Below, one piece after another: positions 28,970-36,426 of a stretch of DNA of 64,000 bases. The notes under the pieces are model-generated. The model saw nothing but the letters and a program-made list of their open reading frames with translations. It was not told the DNA's origin and ran no database searches. The position numbers were made by a program, and so were the translations under genes. Numbering within the stretch: the stretch's first letter is position 1; the number at the start of each line of letters is the position of its first letter. Source of the DNA: Bacteroidota bacterium (GTDB lineage Bacteria; Bacteroidota; Bacteroidia; B-17B0; Aurantibacillaceae); contig JAJNBG010000017.1 of NCBI GenBank assembly GCA_021155905.1, forward strand, positions 1 through 64,000, given 5' to 3'.

Positions 28970-30085
28970 TTATGGGAGATAAAATTTTAATAAATAAACA
29001 TCTTTCTTTTCATTTTTCACATGCATGATGTAAAATCCAGGTTTAATATTTTGTGTATTAAGATCAAGTATGAAACGGTTATCACCGATAACCTTTACTT
29101 TTAGTGGTGTTTCATTTGAACTACCGTTTTCATCTTTTGAAACACTAACAGGGTATTCTTTTCCATCATCACTTTTAATAATAACCGACATACTACCCTG
29201 CGAACTATACTCTTCATTAAATTTAAAATAAACCTTTCCATTAGTTGCAGTGTAGAAACTTGCATCAACTCTTTGTTTAAGCGCTACATATTTTATCTCT
29301 TTTTCTTCCGGTTTTTTTCGGACAATAAATTCCCATGCTTCCGTTTTGTTTGTAACAACGCCGTTTGCCATTTTTTGGACCTGCCAGGCATAATGCCCAC
29401 CAGGGATCAACTCTTTCGCGTCATACGGGTATTGCAGCGAATGTGTTGTTAAATAATTTTCACCCATCACAGGAGTGTTGATTGTTACGGCCGCTTCTGC
29501 ACTTTGATCATTTTTTATTTCACTTACAAGCATCCTGTAATACTCGCCCTGAGAAAGCACACTAAATGGCTCGCTGTGCGACCATGTAAGCATAGGAGTT
29601 GATGTTTCAATGGTGTCTTTATCAGCAGGATAGACCAAATAAAGATATTGATTAAAGTTTGACTCAATTTCATCGCAGAACTCGTCCAGAGCCTCAGAAC
29701 CAGATGTTTGAATTACAGTAATACAAACCTTAAATGTGCCGCTGGGAAGGGCGCGGGTTGTTTTAATATAATTAACCTGTTGCCCGGATGCGTATTCTGT
29801 AGCAGCTATCGTTCGGGAGCCATCAAATGGAGAATTCAATCCTTGTTTAAGATTAAATGGATTTGACTTTACGGTAATTAACAACTCATTATTAAAATTA
29901 TAAAACTTTGATATCAGTTGGACCTGCTGCGCGTTCCCATTATTCATGATCGATGCAGCTATTAACCCGTCAGGAGTAATATTATATGGCATAAGCTGAA
30001 TATTAACGACTGAAACCTGCGCTTTTATCATGATCGCAAATAATGCGAGCATCAGGGTAAAGATTGATTTATTTTTTATTTTCAT
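28970..30085 (-). CDS. exported protein with fibronectin-like region, RHS operon, 371 aa
   Basis: The open frame reaches 30145, but the ATG at 30085 is preferred. It begins MKIKNKSIFTLMLALFAIMI with a cut after KAQ, and lies two bases past the barrel gene's stop; the longer form would bury the signal. The mature protein has an N-terminal beta-sandwich (VNIQLMPYNITPDGLIAASI), a fibronectin-type stretch (about 155-260; STPMLTWSHSEP and HYAWQVQKMANG), and a C-terminal region ending FYIMHVKNEKKDVYLLKFYL. From memory, similar proteins recur upstream of Bacteroidota RHS genes. The enzymatic or binding role is unknown. Confidence 0.75.
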   Translation of the reverse strand: MKIKNKSIFTLMLALFAIMIKAQVSVVNIQLMPYNITPDGLIAASIMNNGNAQQVQLISKFYNFNNELLITVKSNPFNLKQGLNSPFDGSRTIAATEYASGQQVNYIKTTRALPSGTFKVCITVIQTSGSEALDEFCDEIESNFNQYLYLVYPADKDTIETSTPMLTWSHSEPFSVLSQGEYYRMLVSEIKNDQSAEAAVTINTPVMGENYLTTHSLQYPYDAKELIPGGHYAWQVQKMANGVVTNKTEAWEFIVRKKPEEKEIKYVALKQRVDASFYTATNGKVYFKFNEEYSSQGSMSVIIKSDDGKEYPVSVSKDENGSSNETPLKVKVIGDNRFILDLNTQNIKPGFYIMHVKNEKKDVYLLKFYLP

Positions 30086-30087
30086 AT

Positions 30088-32550
30088 CTAAAAGTTTAAT
30101 ACTAATCGTGTGCTGCAATAATATGGGAAATTGTTTATTTTCCATGTTGCGAAACTGTTATAATAATCTCCAATAAGAATTTTTTCTATTTCTGCGTCCC
30201 AGAACAGATTTTTAATGACTCTGATCTTTGCCTTTAACATAAAGCCAGATTGCGGCTCCAAACCTTTCCTGTATGCCATTTTGTATCCGATTGTTATACT
30301 ATTGGCGTTTTTTGAAATGTAGCCAATATCAATAACAGAGAGATAGGTGTTGTTCCCTAAAGAATCTGTTAAGCTGTTCTTAAACCAGGATACATTTGTT
30401 CCTGTTTTAAACCCGGATTTAAAAGACAATTGATGAGTATAAGTAGCGTTCTCAAAATTAATGTTTGTTGAATCTCCTGTTATTAAATAACGGCTATATA
30501 ATGCGTTGAATTGTAAATTGACTTTTTTGAGTTTCGGAGTATAGGTTAATATGATAGTTGAGATATGGTTTTTATCACGAATTGTAAGTTGTTCACTTTT
30601 CAAAACTCTTAATAAGGGCGCGTAGATCAGACGAACATTAAATTGCCTGGTGATCTTAAAATTCAACGTATTGCTTAGTGTCTGTAAGGTGTTTTTATAA
30701 TTATATAAACGCAGCAGATTATCCTCTTCGCGCCTGTAAGCAACAGTATATTTGATTTTATTGGTAATTGGCTGCTCAGCCTTGATCTCAAAACGAAGAT
30801 TATCAGAACGCAAAAACCCAATGCCGTAGCTTTTGAAAAATGGATCTACCCACCTGGTACTGAAAGTCAGTTTTGTTTTACTCTTTTTGATGCCCGCGTT
30901 AATGCGTGTCATCATAGCGTATGATCTATAACCGGAAAAGATTTCATTTACTGATTTTCTTATCTGCTCCATACTAAAATCTTCCTCTTTTACTGAAGAT
31001 TTTCCAACAACGAAATCAACGCTTAATTGCTCGGAAAATCTATACCGGGCATCCAACTCTAAAACCAGGTTACTTTCGGTTGTAGAACTGACTGAGTTAA
31101 ATTCTAAAGAATTAGTTTGTAAATAATTTGATTTACCTTTTCCTAATAAAAATCCTCCGTATAAATGTGTGTTTTCTTTCGAACCAAATCCGCCTTTCAT
31201 GCTAAGGATTTTCCTGCCGCCGGATAGGTTACCAAAATCAAAATAATTGTAAAGATTCCGTGTATTTTGAATTGTACCCTGAAGTGTATTCGTATTCATC
31301 AGGCTGTTAATGGTCGTTCCGTATGTAAAAGCTAAAAAATTGTTGTTTTTTGAATACTCTATGTTAATGCCTTGAATAGGAATATTGCTAGCGAGAAATG
31401 TGGAATAGTTAGGGTAGCAAAGGCCTATTTCAAATTTTTTAATATTACTAAGGAACTGCTGCTGCTTTGTCAGGTAAGGATTATTAATTCCAGTGGCATT
31501 ATTTTGCAGATCTTTTATTTGCTCCAATTGTTGTTTGACAGAATAGATCGCATCACTAATACTGTCATATTTTGTCTGGTACCTTGCAACTTCATTTGCG
31601 ATGGAGTCTTTTTTTTCTAAATAACCAGTGCTATTCTTCACGCTATCCGTATAGTGAGAACTGTACCCGGAAATAACACTTGTATCCGGTAATGATTTAT
31701 TAACAGGTATGTCAGTAGTAGGCTCAATAGAATCAAATGGCGAGGCACTTTTATTTGGCTTACTCAAACTATCGGCAGAAGGAAGTTTATAGTCTGGATT
31801 TTGGTTTAAAAATTTTAAATATTCTAAGTTTTGAGCCGTTTTTTGTTGTTCCGAAAGTAACTTTCCCAATTGCTCTTTTGAACCCAACTCCTTTGTGCTT
31901 AAATTTTGAGAGAGCTGATCTTTATATCGGTCTGCATCATAACTGAGCCTGAAATAATTATTTAATCCTATAACATTTTTTACATTAGTGTAGTAGTAGG
32001 TTAGCTCCAAGGGCAATCTCATTAAAAGAAACGAGACATTACCTTCTGATTTAAAGCCACCTGACGGATAATTATCACCAGATACAAACGGCAAGACACC
32101 GTACTCATAACCAATAGAGATTGAACCATGAGGCTGAACAGACTTTAGTCGCGATTTCAGGTGATTTTTTACCGCTGGTTTTATTTCCTTTAGCTTCATT
32201 TTATTCTCAGATAGTAATGTGTCACCTTTAGTATACAAACTCTTGGCAATGCCCTTCTCTTCGTGTTTAAGCTCAGGAAGTGCCTTTTTTTTCGTGTACT
32301 CCTCAGTATCTTTAAAACGTTTCGAATTATTGTCCTGTCTCTTTTTAAAAAGAACAGTCTCGTTATGAATCAATTTGATAGAATCCTTAGGAACCACCTG
32401 GGATCCATGAAACATCAAAGTGTCTTTCAAATATTTATGTTCAGAGCGATTTAACAAAGTATCTTTTCCAGTTTGACAGTAACTTATTTTATATAGACAA
32501 ATAAATATGACCAGTATAAAAACTTTAATATTTACTTTTTTATATTCCAT
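30088..32550 (-). CDS. predicted outer-membrane beta-barrel protein, first gene of the RHS operon, 820 aa
   Basis: The signal peptide ends near YKISYCQ. The first 120 mature residues are Lys/Glu-rich and unstructured. A Gln/Lys/Asp-rich coiled-coil-like segment lies at about 210-365 (KLLSEQQKTAQNLEYLKFLN). From about 380 the pattern is alternating strands and turns typical of an outer-membrane barrel (TKLTFSTRWVDPFFKSYGIG, NVRLIYAPLLRVL, SITIGYKMAYRKGL), ending in Phe (STRLVLNF). There is no plug domain. Leading the operon with export-related neighbours, it may be the conduit or anchor for the large proteins; this is inference. No named family is recognised. Confidence 0.75.
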   Translation of the reverse strand: MEYKKVNIKVFILVIFICLYKISYCQTGKDTLLNRSEHKYLKDTLMFHGSQVVPKDSIKLIHNETVLFKKRQDNNSKRFKDTEEYTKKKALPELKHEEKGIAKSLYTKGDTLLSENKMKLKEIKPAVKNHLKSRLKSVQPHGSISIGYEYGVLPFVSGDNYPSGGFKSEGNVSFLLMRLPLELTYYYTNVKNVIGLNNYFRLSYDADRYKDQLSQNLSTKELGSKEQLGKLLSEQQKTAQNLEYLKFLNQNPDYKLPSADSLSKPNKSASPFDSIEPTTDIPVNKSLPDTSVISGYSSHYTDSVKNSTGYLEKKDSIANEVARYQTKYDSISDAIYSVKQQLEQIKDLQNNATGINNPYLTKQQQFLSNIKKFEIGLCYPNYSTFLASNIPIQGINIEYSKNNNFLAFTYGTTINSLMNTNTLQGTIQNTRNLYNYFDFGNLSGGRKILSMKGGFGSKENTHLYGGFLLGKGKSNYLQTNSLEFNSVSSTTESNLVLELDARYRFSEQLSVDFVVGKSSVKEEDFSMEQIRKSVNEIFSGYRSYAMMTRINAGIKKSKTKLTFSTRWVDPFFKSYGIGFLRSDNLRFEIKAEQPITNKIKYTVAYRREEDNLLRLYNYKNTLQTLSNTLNFKITRQFNVRLIYAPLLRVLKSEQLTIRDKNHISTIILTYTPKLKKVNLQFNALYSRYLITGDSTNINFENATYTHQLSFKSGFKTGTNVSWFKNSLTDSLGNNTYLSVIDIGYISKNANSITIGYKMAYRKGLEPQSGFMLKAKIRVIKNLFWDAEIEKILIGDYYNSFATWKINNFPYYCSTRLVLNF

Positions 32551-32939
32551 TTAAGTCGCTATCGAAGCCATTCCTTTTTGAACTTATATAATTCTGTATA
32601 TTTTCGCTAAAAATAAATTAATATATATTAAACTACCCTACCGTTAAACGGGTTTTTTGCACATTTTCTATAATTTCTTTGTATGACTTTTAGTCTGAAT
32701 AATTTATCAATACGCTATAAACCAGACTGTTAACGTTTACGCAAGCTTTTAGTCCATTCTTTGCATCGCTCTAAACTATTGGTTATATTAATGTCGTCTC
32801 AAGCCAATATTGGCAAAAAGGCTCCAAACCTTGGTTTAAAAAAATTAACGAAAAAAACTTTCCTGATAAAAAAGCACGTGATGGCTTATAATAGGCATTG
32901 AGTAAAAATATCTCCAAAAAATTGCCCCATATGAAGCAG
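32551..32939 (-). other. intergenic region between the RHS operon and tRNA-Arg
   Basis: These 389 A+T-rich bases should hold the promoter of the RHS operon, since nothing upstream reads in the same direction except tRNA-Arg. No clean TTTG/TAnnTTTG pair was found. TATTTTTA (minus strand, near 32610) is the nearest -7-like string. A small CCGT/ACGG hairpin with T6 lies at 32641-32658 (plus strand) and is too short to call. No open frame of note was seen. Confidence 0.5.
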
Positions 32940-33011
32940 TGCTCTCGCCAAGAATCGAACTTGGATCCAGCGTTTAGGAAACGCTTATTCTATCCGTTGA
33001 ACTACGAAAGC
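32940..33011 (-). tRNA. tRNA-Arg (anticodon CCT)
   Basis: On the minus strand the acceptor strands GCTTTCG and CGAGAGC pair (one G-T). The D arm is GTTC-AACGGATA-GAAT. The anticodon stem AGCGT/ACGCT encloses TTCCTAA, giving anticodon CCT, which reads AGG. The T arm is CCAAG-TTCGATT-CTTGG. The discriminator is A. CCA is not encoded. Confidence 0.96.
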
Positions 33012-33028
33012 AGAATAATTTTGGAAAA

Positions 33029-33036
33029 CAAAAATA
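33029..33036 (-). promoter_or_regulatory. -7 element of a likely tRNA-Arg promoter
   Basis: Reads TATTTTTG on the minus strand, matching TAnnTTTG, 17 bases before the tRNA 5' end. A -33 TTTG at the right distance was not found. Confidence 0.4.
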
Positions 33037-33239
33037 GCATTTTTATTTGTTTTCATACCTAAAAATAAGGTTATCTGCTTATTTAATAGAATTTTTTCGA
33101 GAAAGTAAAGGCTTTCAGAAGCAGATTCAAATTTGGATGAGGATTAGTAGTTTTTGTTTGCAAAAAAATTATGCTTTTTATAGTTCATTAAATCATAAAT
33201 AGACAATACAAGGGGCAAAGTGAAAAAGGATATAAGCTC

Positions 33240-33247
33240 TATATTTG
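33240..33247 (+). promoter_or_regulatory. -7 element of a possible promoter for the AI-2E family transporter
   Basis: TATATTTG matches TAnnTTTG and lies 18 bases before the ATG at 33266. The -33 region lacks a clear TTTG. Confidence 0.35.
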
Positions 33248-33265
33248 TATTGATTTTATCCATCC

Positions 33266-34357
33266 ATGGTAATCACCAGCGCTTCAACCATAAAAAAATT
33301 ACTCATACTGTTTTTGGTATGCGCAGGGCTGTATTATGCGAAAGAATTTCTGATACCGCTGTCAATCGGAGCTATTTTAGCCACACTCTTTTTGCCTTTT
33401 TGCAAATGGCTGGAAGGAAAAAAAATATCCAGGGGACTGGCAGTAACTTTGTGCTTAGTAACACTGCTGTTAGCAATAGGTGGCATCGGTGCGCTATTGG
33501 GTTGGCAGATAGCGGAATTGATGGGCGATTTCACCTTGTTAAAACAAAAAATCGTTGAAAAAGTCAGTACCATCCAACAATACATTTTTAAACGGTTTGA
33601 TATCTCAGTTCAGAAACAATGGTCACTGCTCAAGGATAATAAATCTTCAATCGGCGAAAGCCTGAACTTCATGTTAGGTTCCCTGGCAAAAATTGTCACC
33701 GGTTTCATTCTGATCCTGGTCTACATTGCCGGTTTTCTTTATTACCGTAACCACATCAAGGATTTTTTAATTAAACTTTCAAAGCCTGCTCAGAGAGAAG
33801 AAATGGAGCAGGTTGTTTACAAAGCGGCGCATGTATCACAACAATACCTCCTGGGTCTCACTAAAATGATTATTTGTTTATGGATCATGTATGGTTTAGG
33901 TTTTACAATAGTTGGTGTGAAAAATGCACTGTTCTTTGCTGTTCTTTGCGGATTGCTTGAAATTATTCCATTTATCGGAAACATCACAGGTACTACGATT
34001 ACTATACTGGTGGCAGCTGTTCAAGGCGCAGGCTTTCCCATGCTTGGAGGTATTGTACTAACGTACGGGATCGTACAATTTATACAGGGCTGGGTGCTTG
34101 AACCATTTATTGTTGGCCCGCAGGTTAAAATCAACCCTCTGTTTATTATTATCGCTTTAGTAGTTGGTGAACTGGTCTGGGGCATTCCGGGAATTTTTAT
34201 GGCCATTCCCATTATTGCCATGTGTAAAATTGTTTGCGATCACATTGAATCATTGAAACCATACGGATTTCTGATTGGAGAAGTCGGGACTGCAAAAAGA
34301 AAACAAAGTTTTATGAATAAAATAATAAACTGGATTAAAAAGAAACGGCGCAGATAA
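33266..34357 (+). CDS. AI-2E family transporter (UPF0118/PerM-like membrane protein)
   Basis: The 363-aa protein has about seven or eight hydrophobic segments, with two or three at the N-terminus (LLILFLVCAGLYYAKEFLIP, LAVTLCLVTLLLAIGGIGAL). A soluble stretch follows (about 95-130). The C-terminal membrane block holds the family's conserved IIPFIGNITG and WVLEPFIVGPQVKINPLFII motifs. It ends in a basic tail (NWIKKKRRR). Family members export small molecules or ions; AI-2 export itself is shown for only a few. The gene stands alone and converges with the metallo-hydrolase gene with six bases between the stops and no visible terminator. Confidence 0.9.
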   Translation: MVITSASTIKKLLILFLVCAGLYYAKEFLIPLSIGAILATLFLPFCKWLEGKKISRGLAVTLCLVTLLLAIGGIGALLGWQIAELMGDFTLLKQKIVEKVSTIQQYIFKRFDISVQKQWSLLKDNKSSIGESLNFMLGSLAKIVTGFILILVYIAGFLYYRNHIKDFLIKLSKPAQREEMEQVVYKAAHVSQQYLLGLTKMIICLWIMYGLGFTIVGVKNALFFAVLCGLLEIIPFIGNITGTTITILVAAVQGAGFPMLGGIVLTYGIVQFIQGWVLEPFIVGPQVKINPLFIIIALVVGELVWGIPGIFMAIPIIAMCKIVCDHIESLKPYGFLIGEVGTAKRKQSFMNKIINWIKKKRRR

Positions 34358-34362
34358 TCGCT

Positions 34363-35766
34363 TTATTCTAAACTGATGACAGTTCCTTTTTCCGGGATGA
34401 GAACTTTAGGATATCCTTCAATTAAAAGCTTTGCCATAAAAGATGCTTTGGCCGAATCTTCCCCGTGAACCAAAAAAATAGATTTTATTTTATTCTTATC
34501 CTGACAGGATAAAAACTTCAACAACTCATTATAATCGGCATGCGCGCTGTACGATAAAATGGATTCAACAGCTGCATTCACATTATAATACTCGCCGAAA
34601 ATACGGACACTTTTTTCGCCACTCAGCAGGCGACTACCCAGAGTCCCGGGCGTACAATAACCCGTGATAAGAACTGTATTTTTTTGATCGGTAATATTAT
34701 TTCGTATATGGTGTTTAACCCGTCCTGCATCACACATACCTGATGCTGAAATAATAATGCAGGGCTCCATGCTATCGTTAATCGCTTTTGATTCTTCTGC
34801 ATTTTGAATGTAAATCAAATTAATAAATCCAAAGGGATCAGGGTCAGTTTGAATATATGTATGCAGTGCTTCATTAAAGCATTCTTTATGTTTGCGCATA
34901 ATATCCGTCGCACTGGATGATAACGGACTGTCCACATAGATTTTTATATCAGGCAACAAACGCTCGTTTTTCATTTTATCGAGTGCAAAAACTATTTCCT
35001 GCGTTCTTCCTAAACTAAAAGCGGGGATAATCAACTTACCCTGTTTTTCAACGCAGGTTCGATTCACAATAGCCAACAATTTGGCTTCTGCATTTTCTTC
35101 CAGGTCATGCAGCCTGTCACCATAAGTTGATTCACATATAATATAATCAGCCTGAGGAAAAACATCAGGAGATTTCAATAGTAAATCGGTATATCTTCCA
35201 ACATCGCCGGAAAAAGCCAATTTGGTTACTTTCCCGTTTTCCTTACAAATAATGTTTACTGCCGCACTACCAATGATATGGCCTGTATCCGTAAACATAA
35301 ATGTAAGCTCCTTATTCAAATGAAATTCCGTTCTATATGGAATGGGATTAAAATGCTTTAAACATTTTTCTGCGTCTACAATAGTGTAAAGTGGTTTCAA
35401 TGGCGCCAAGCCATTTTTTTCTCTTTTCCTGTTCAAATATTTAATATCGTTTTCGTGTATATGAGCGCTATCCAGTAATAAAATTTTACATACATCATAT
35501 GTCGCCTCAGTGCAATGTATGCTTCCTGTAAAACCCTGCTTAACCAAACTTGGCAGGTTACCAGAGTGATCAATGTGTGCATGGGATAAGATAACTGCTT
35601 CTATTGCTGAAGGATCAACATCCAGCTTTCTGTTCCACTCCTCTTTTTCCTTTCCAACACCCTGGTACAAACCGCAATCTAATAATACCTGTGCCCCGCT
35701 TTCCGTTATTAATAAATGCTTACTTCCGGTTACTGCTGCCGTTGCCCCAATAAATTTTATTTTCAT
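34363..35766 (-). CDS. metallo-beta-lactamase/beta-CASP family hydrolase (putative RNase, YSH1/CPSF73-like)
   Basis: The 467-aa length is typical of bacterial beta-CASP proteins. Metal-binding motifs are intact: SHAHIDHSG (motif II), DTGHIIGSAA (motif III) and AFSGDVGR (motif IV). The beta-CASP part follows with ESTYGDRLH, IPAFSLGRTQE, YVDSPLSSS, IIISASGMCDAGRVKHHI and the C-terminal YSAHADYNELLKF and FLVHGED. Relatives cut or trim RNA using two zinc ions. There is no signal peptide, so it is cytoplasmic. No neighbouring gene explains its role. Confidence 0.92.
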   Translation of the reverse strand: MKIKFIGATAAVTGSKHLLITESGAQVLLDCGLYQGVGKEKEEWNRKLDVDPSAIEAVILSHAHIDHSGNLPSLVKQGFTGSIHCTEATYDVCKILLLDSAHIHENDIKYLNRKREKNGLAPLKPLYTIVDAEKCLKHFNPIPYRTEFHLNKELTFMFTDTGHIIGSAAVNIICKENGKVTKLAFSGDVGRYTDLLLKSPDVFPQADYIICESTYGDRLHDLEENAEAKLLAIVNRTCVEKQGKLIIPAFSLGRTQEIVFALDKMKNERLLPDIKIYVDSPLSSSATDIMRKHKECFNEALHTYIQTDPDPFGFINLIYIQNAEESKAINDSMEPCIIISASGMCDAGRVKHHIRNNITDQKNTVLITGYCTPGTLGSRLLSGEKSVRIFGEYYNVNAAVESILSYSAHADYNELLKFLSCQDKNKIKSIFLVHGEDSAKASFMAKLLIEGYPKVLIPEKGTVISLE

Positions 35767-35877
35767 AAATTGTATTTCTTAATTCACAACAACCTTTAAA
35801 ACAATATTAATTAATCGTTGATCTATCGTAAATGGCTTTCAATTTACAAATTAATGGTTTACAAACTCAAAGAGAAA

Positions 35878-35909
35878 TTTGCTATCGTGTAACCTAAAGA
35901 GTAACTTTG
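35878..35909 (+). promoter_or_regulatory. near-consensus promoter of the BLUF gene
   Basis: TTTG at 35878-35881, exactly 20 bases, then TAACTTTG at 35902-35909. This is a full match to the Bacteroidota TTTG/TAnnTTTG consensus. The expected start point is near 35916, about 29 bases before the ATG. Confidence 0.8.
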
Positions 35910-35944
35910 AATTGAATTTATTAGGCTTTTTTTATCCATAACAA

Positions 35945-36367
35945 ATGTTTGAACTAATTTATAGGTCCACGGCTCACGATAATATAAAATCGTCTGACAT
36001 TCTAAGTATTCTCAACACTTCCCGGCATTACAATTCTGTTCATAACATTACCGGGTGCCTTTTATATTACAATCATGAATTTGTACAGATACTGGAAGGT
36101 GATAAAAGCCAGGTGAAAGAACTATTTTCGAAAATTGAAAATGACACACTACACACACAGGTGGTTCTTGTCAGTGAAAACGACAAACACGATCGAACAT
36201 TTAAAAATTGGAGTATGGCTTACCATGAATTAAGAAAAAGCGAAATCCAGGATATTAGTAAACAAAATTTCATCAATAGCTTCTTAACTATTTCTGAACT
36301 CGCTGAAAAACCGACACATGTGACCAAGTTATTTTGGCATCTTTCGCAAGAGATCTTAAAGACTTAG
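35945..36367 (+). CDS. BLUF-domain blue-light photoreceptor
   Basis: The 140-aa protein is a single BLUF (FAD-binding blue-light) domain with a short helical tail. All signature residues are present: Tyr6 (ELIYRS), Asn30 before ITGCLLYY, Gln48 (FVQILEGD), and Trp89/Met91 (RTFKNWSMAY), matching Tyr8, Asn32, Gln50, Trp91 and Met93 of PixD-type proteins. Light shifts the Tyr-Gln hydrogen bonds around FAD and changes the protein's contacts. There is no attached EAL or cyclase domain, so it must signal through a partner protein not evident here. It has its own strong promoter. Confidence 0.93.
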   Translation: MFELIYRSTAHDNIKSSDILSILNTSRHYNSVHNITGCLLYYNHEFVQILEGDKSQVKELFSKIENDTLHTQVVLVSENDKHDRTFKNWSMAYHELRKSEIQDISKQNFINSFLTISELAEKPTHVTKLFWHLSQEILKT

Positions 36368-36426
36368 TTAAAATAAAAAAATCACTGTTCAAAAAACTCA
36401 AATAGTTCCAAACGTTTGACAATTCT

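Noticed and set aside
32641..32658. Small hairpin followed by six T
   Set aside because: The stem is only four base pairs, and no plus-strand gene ends upstream of it.
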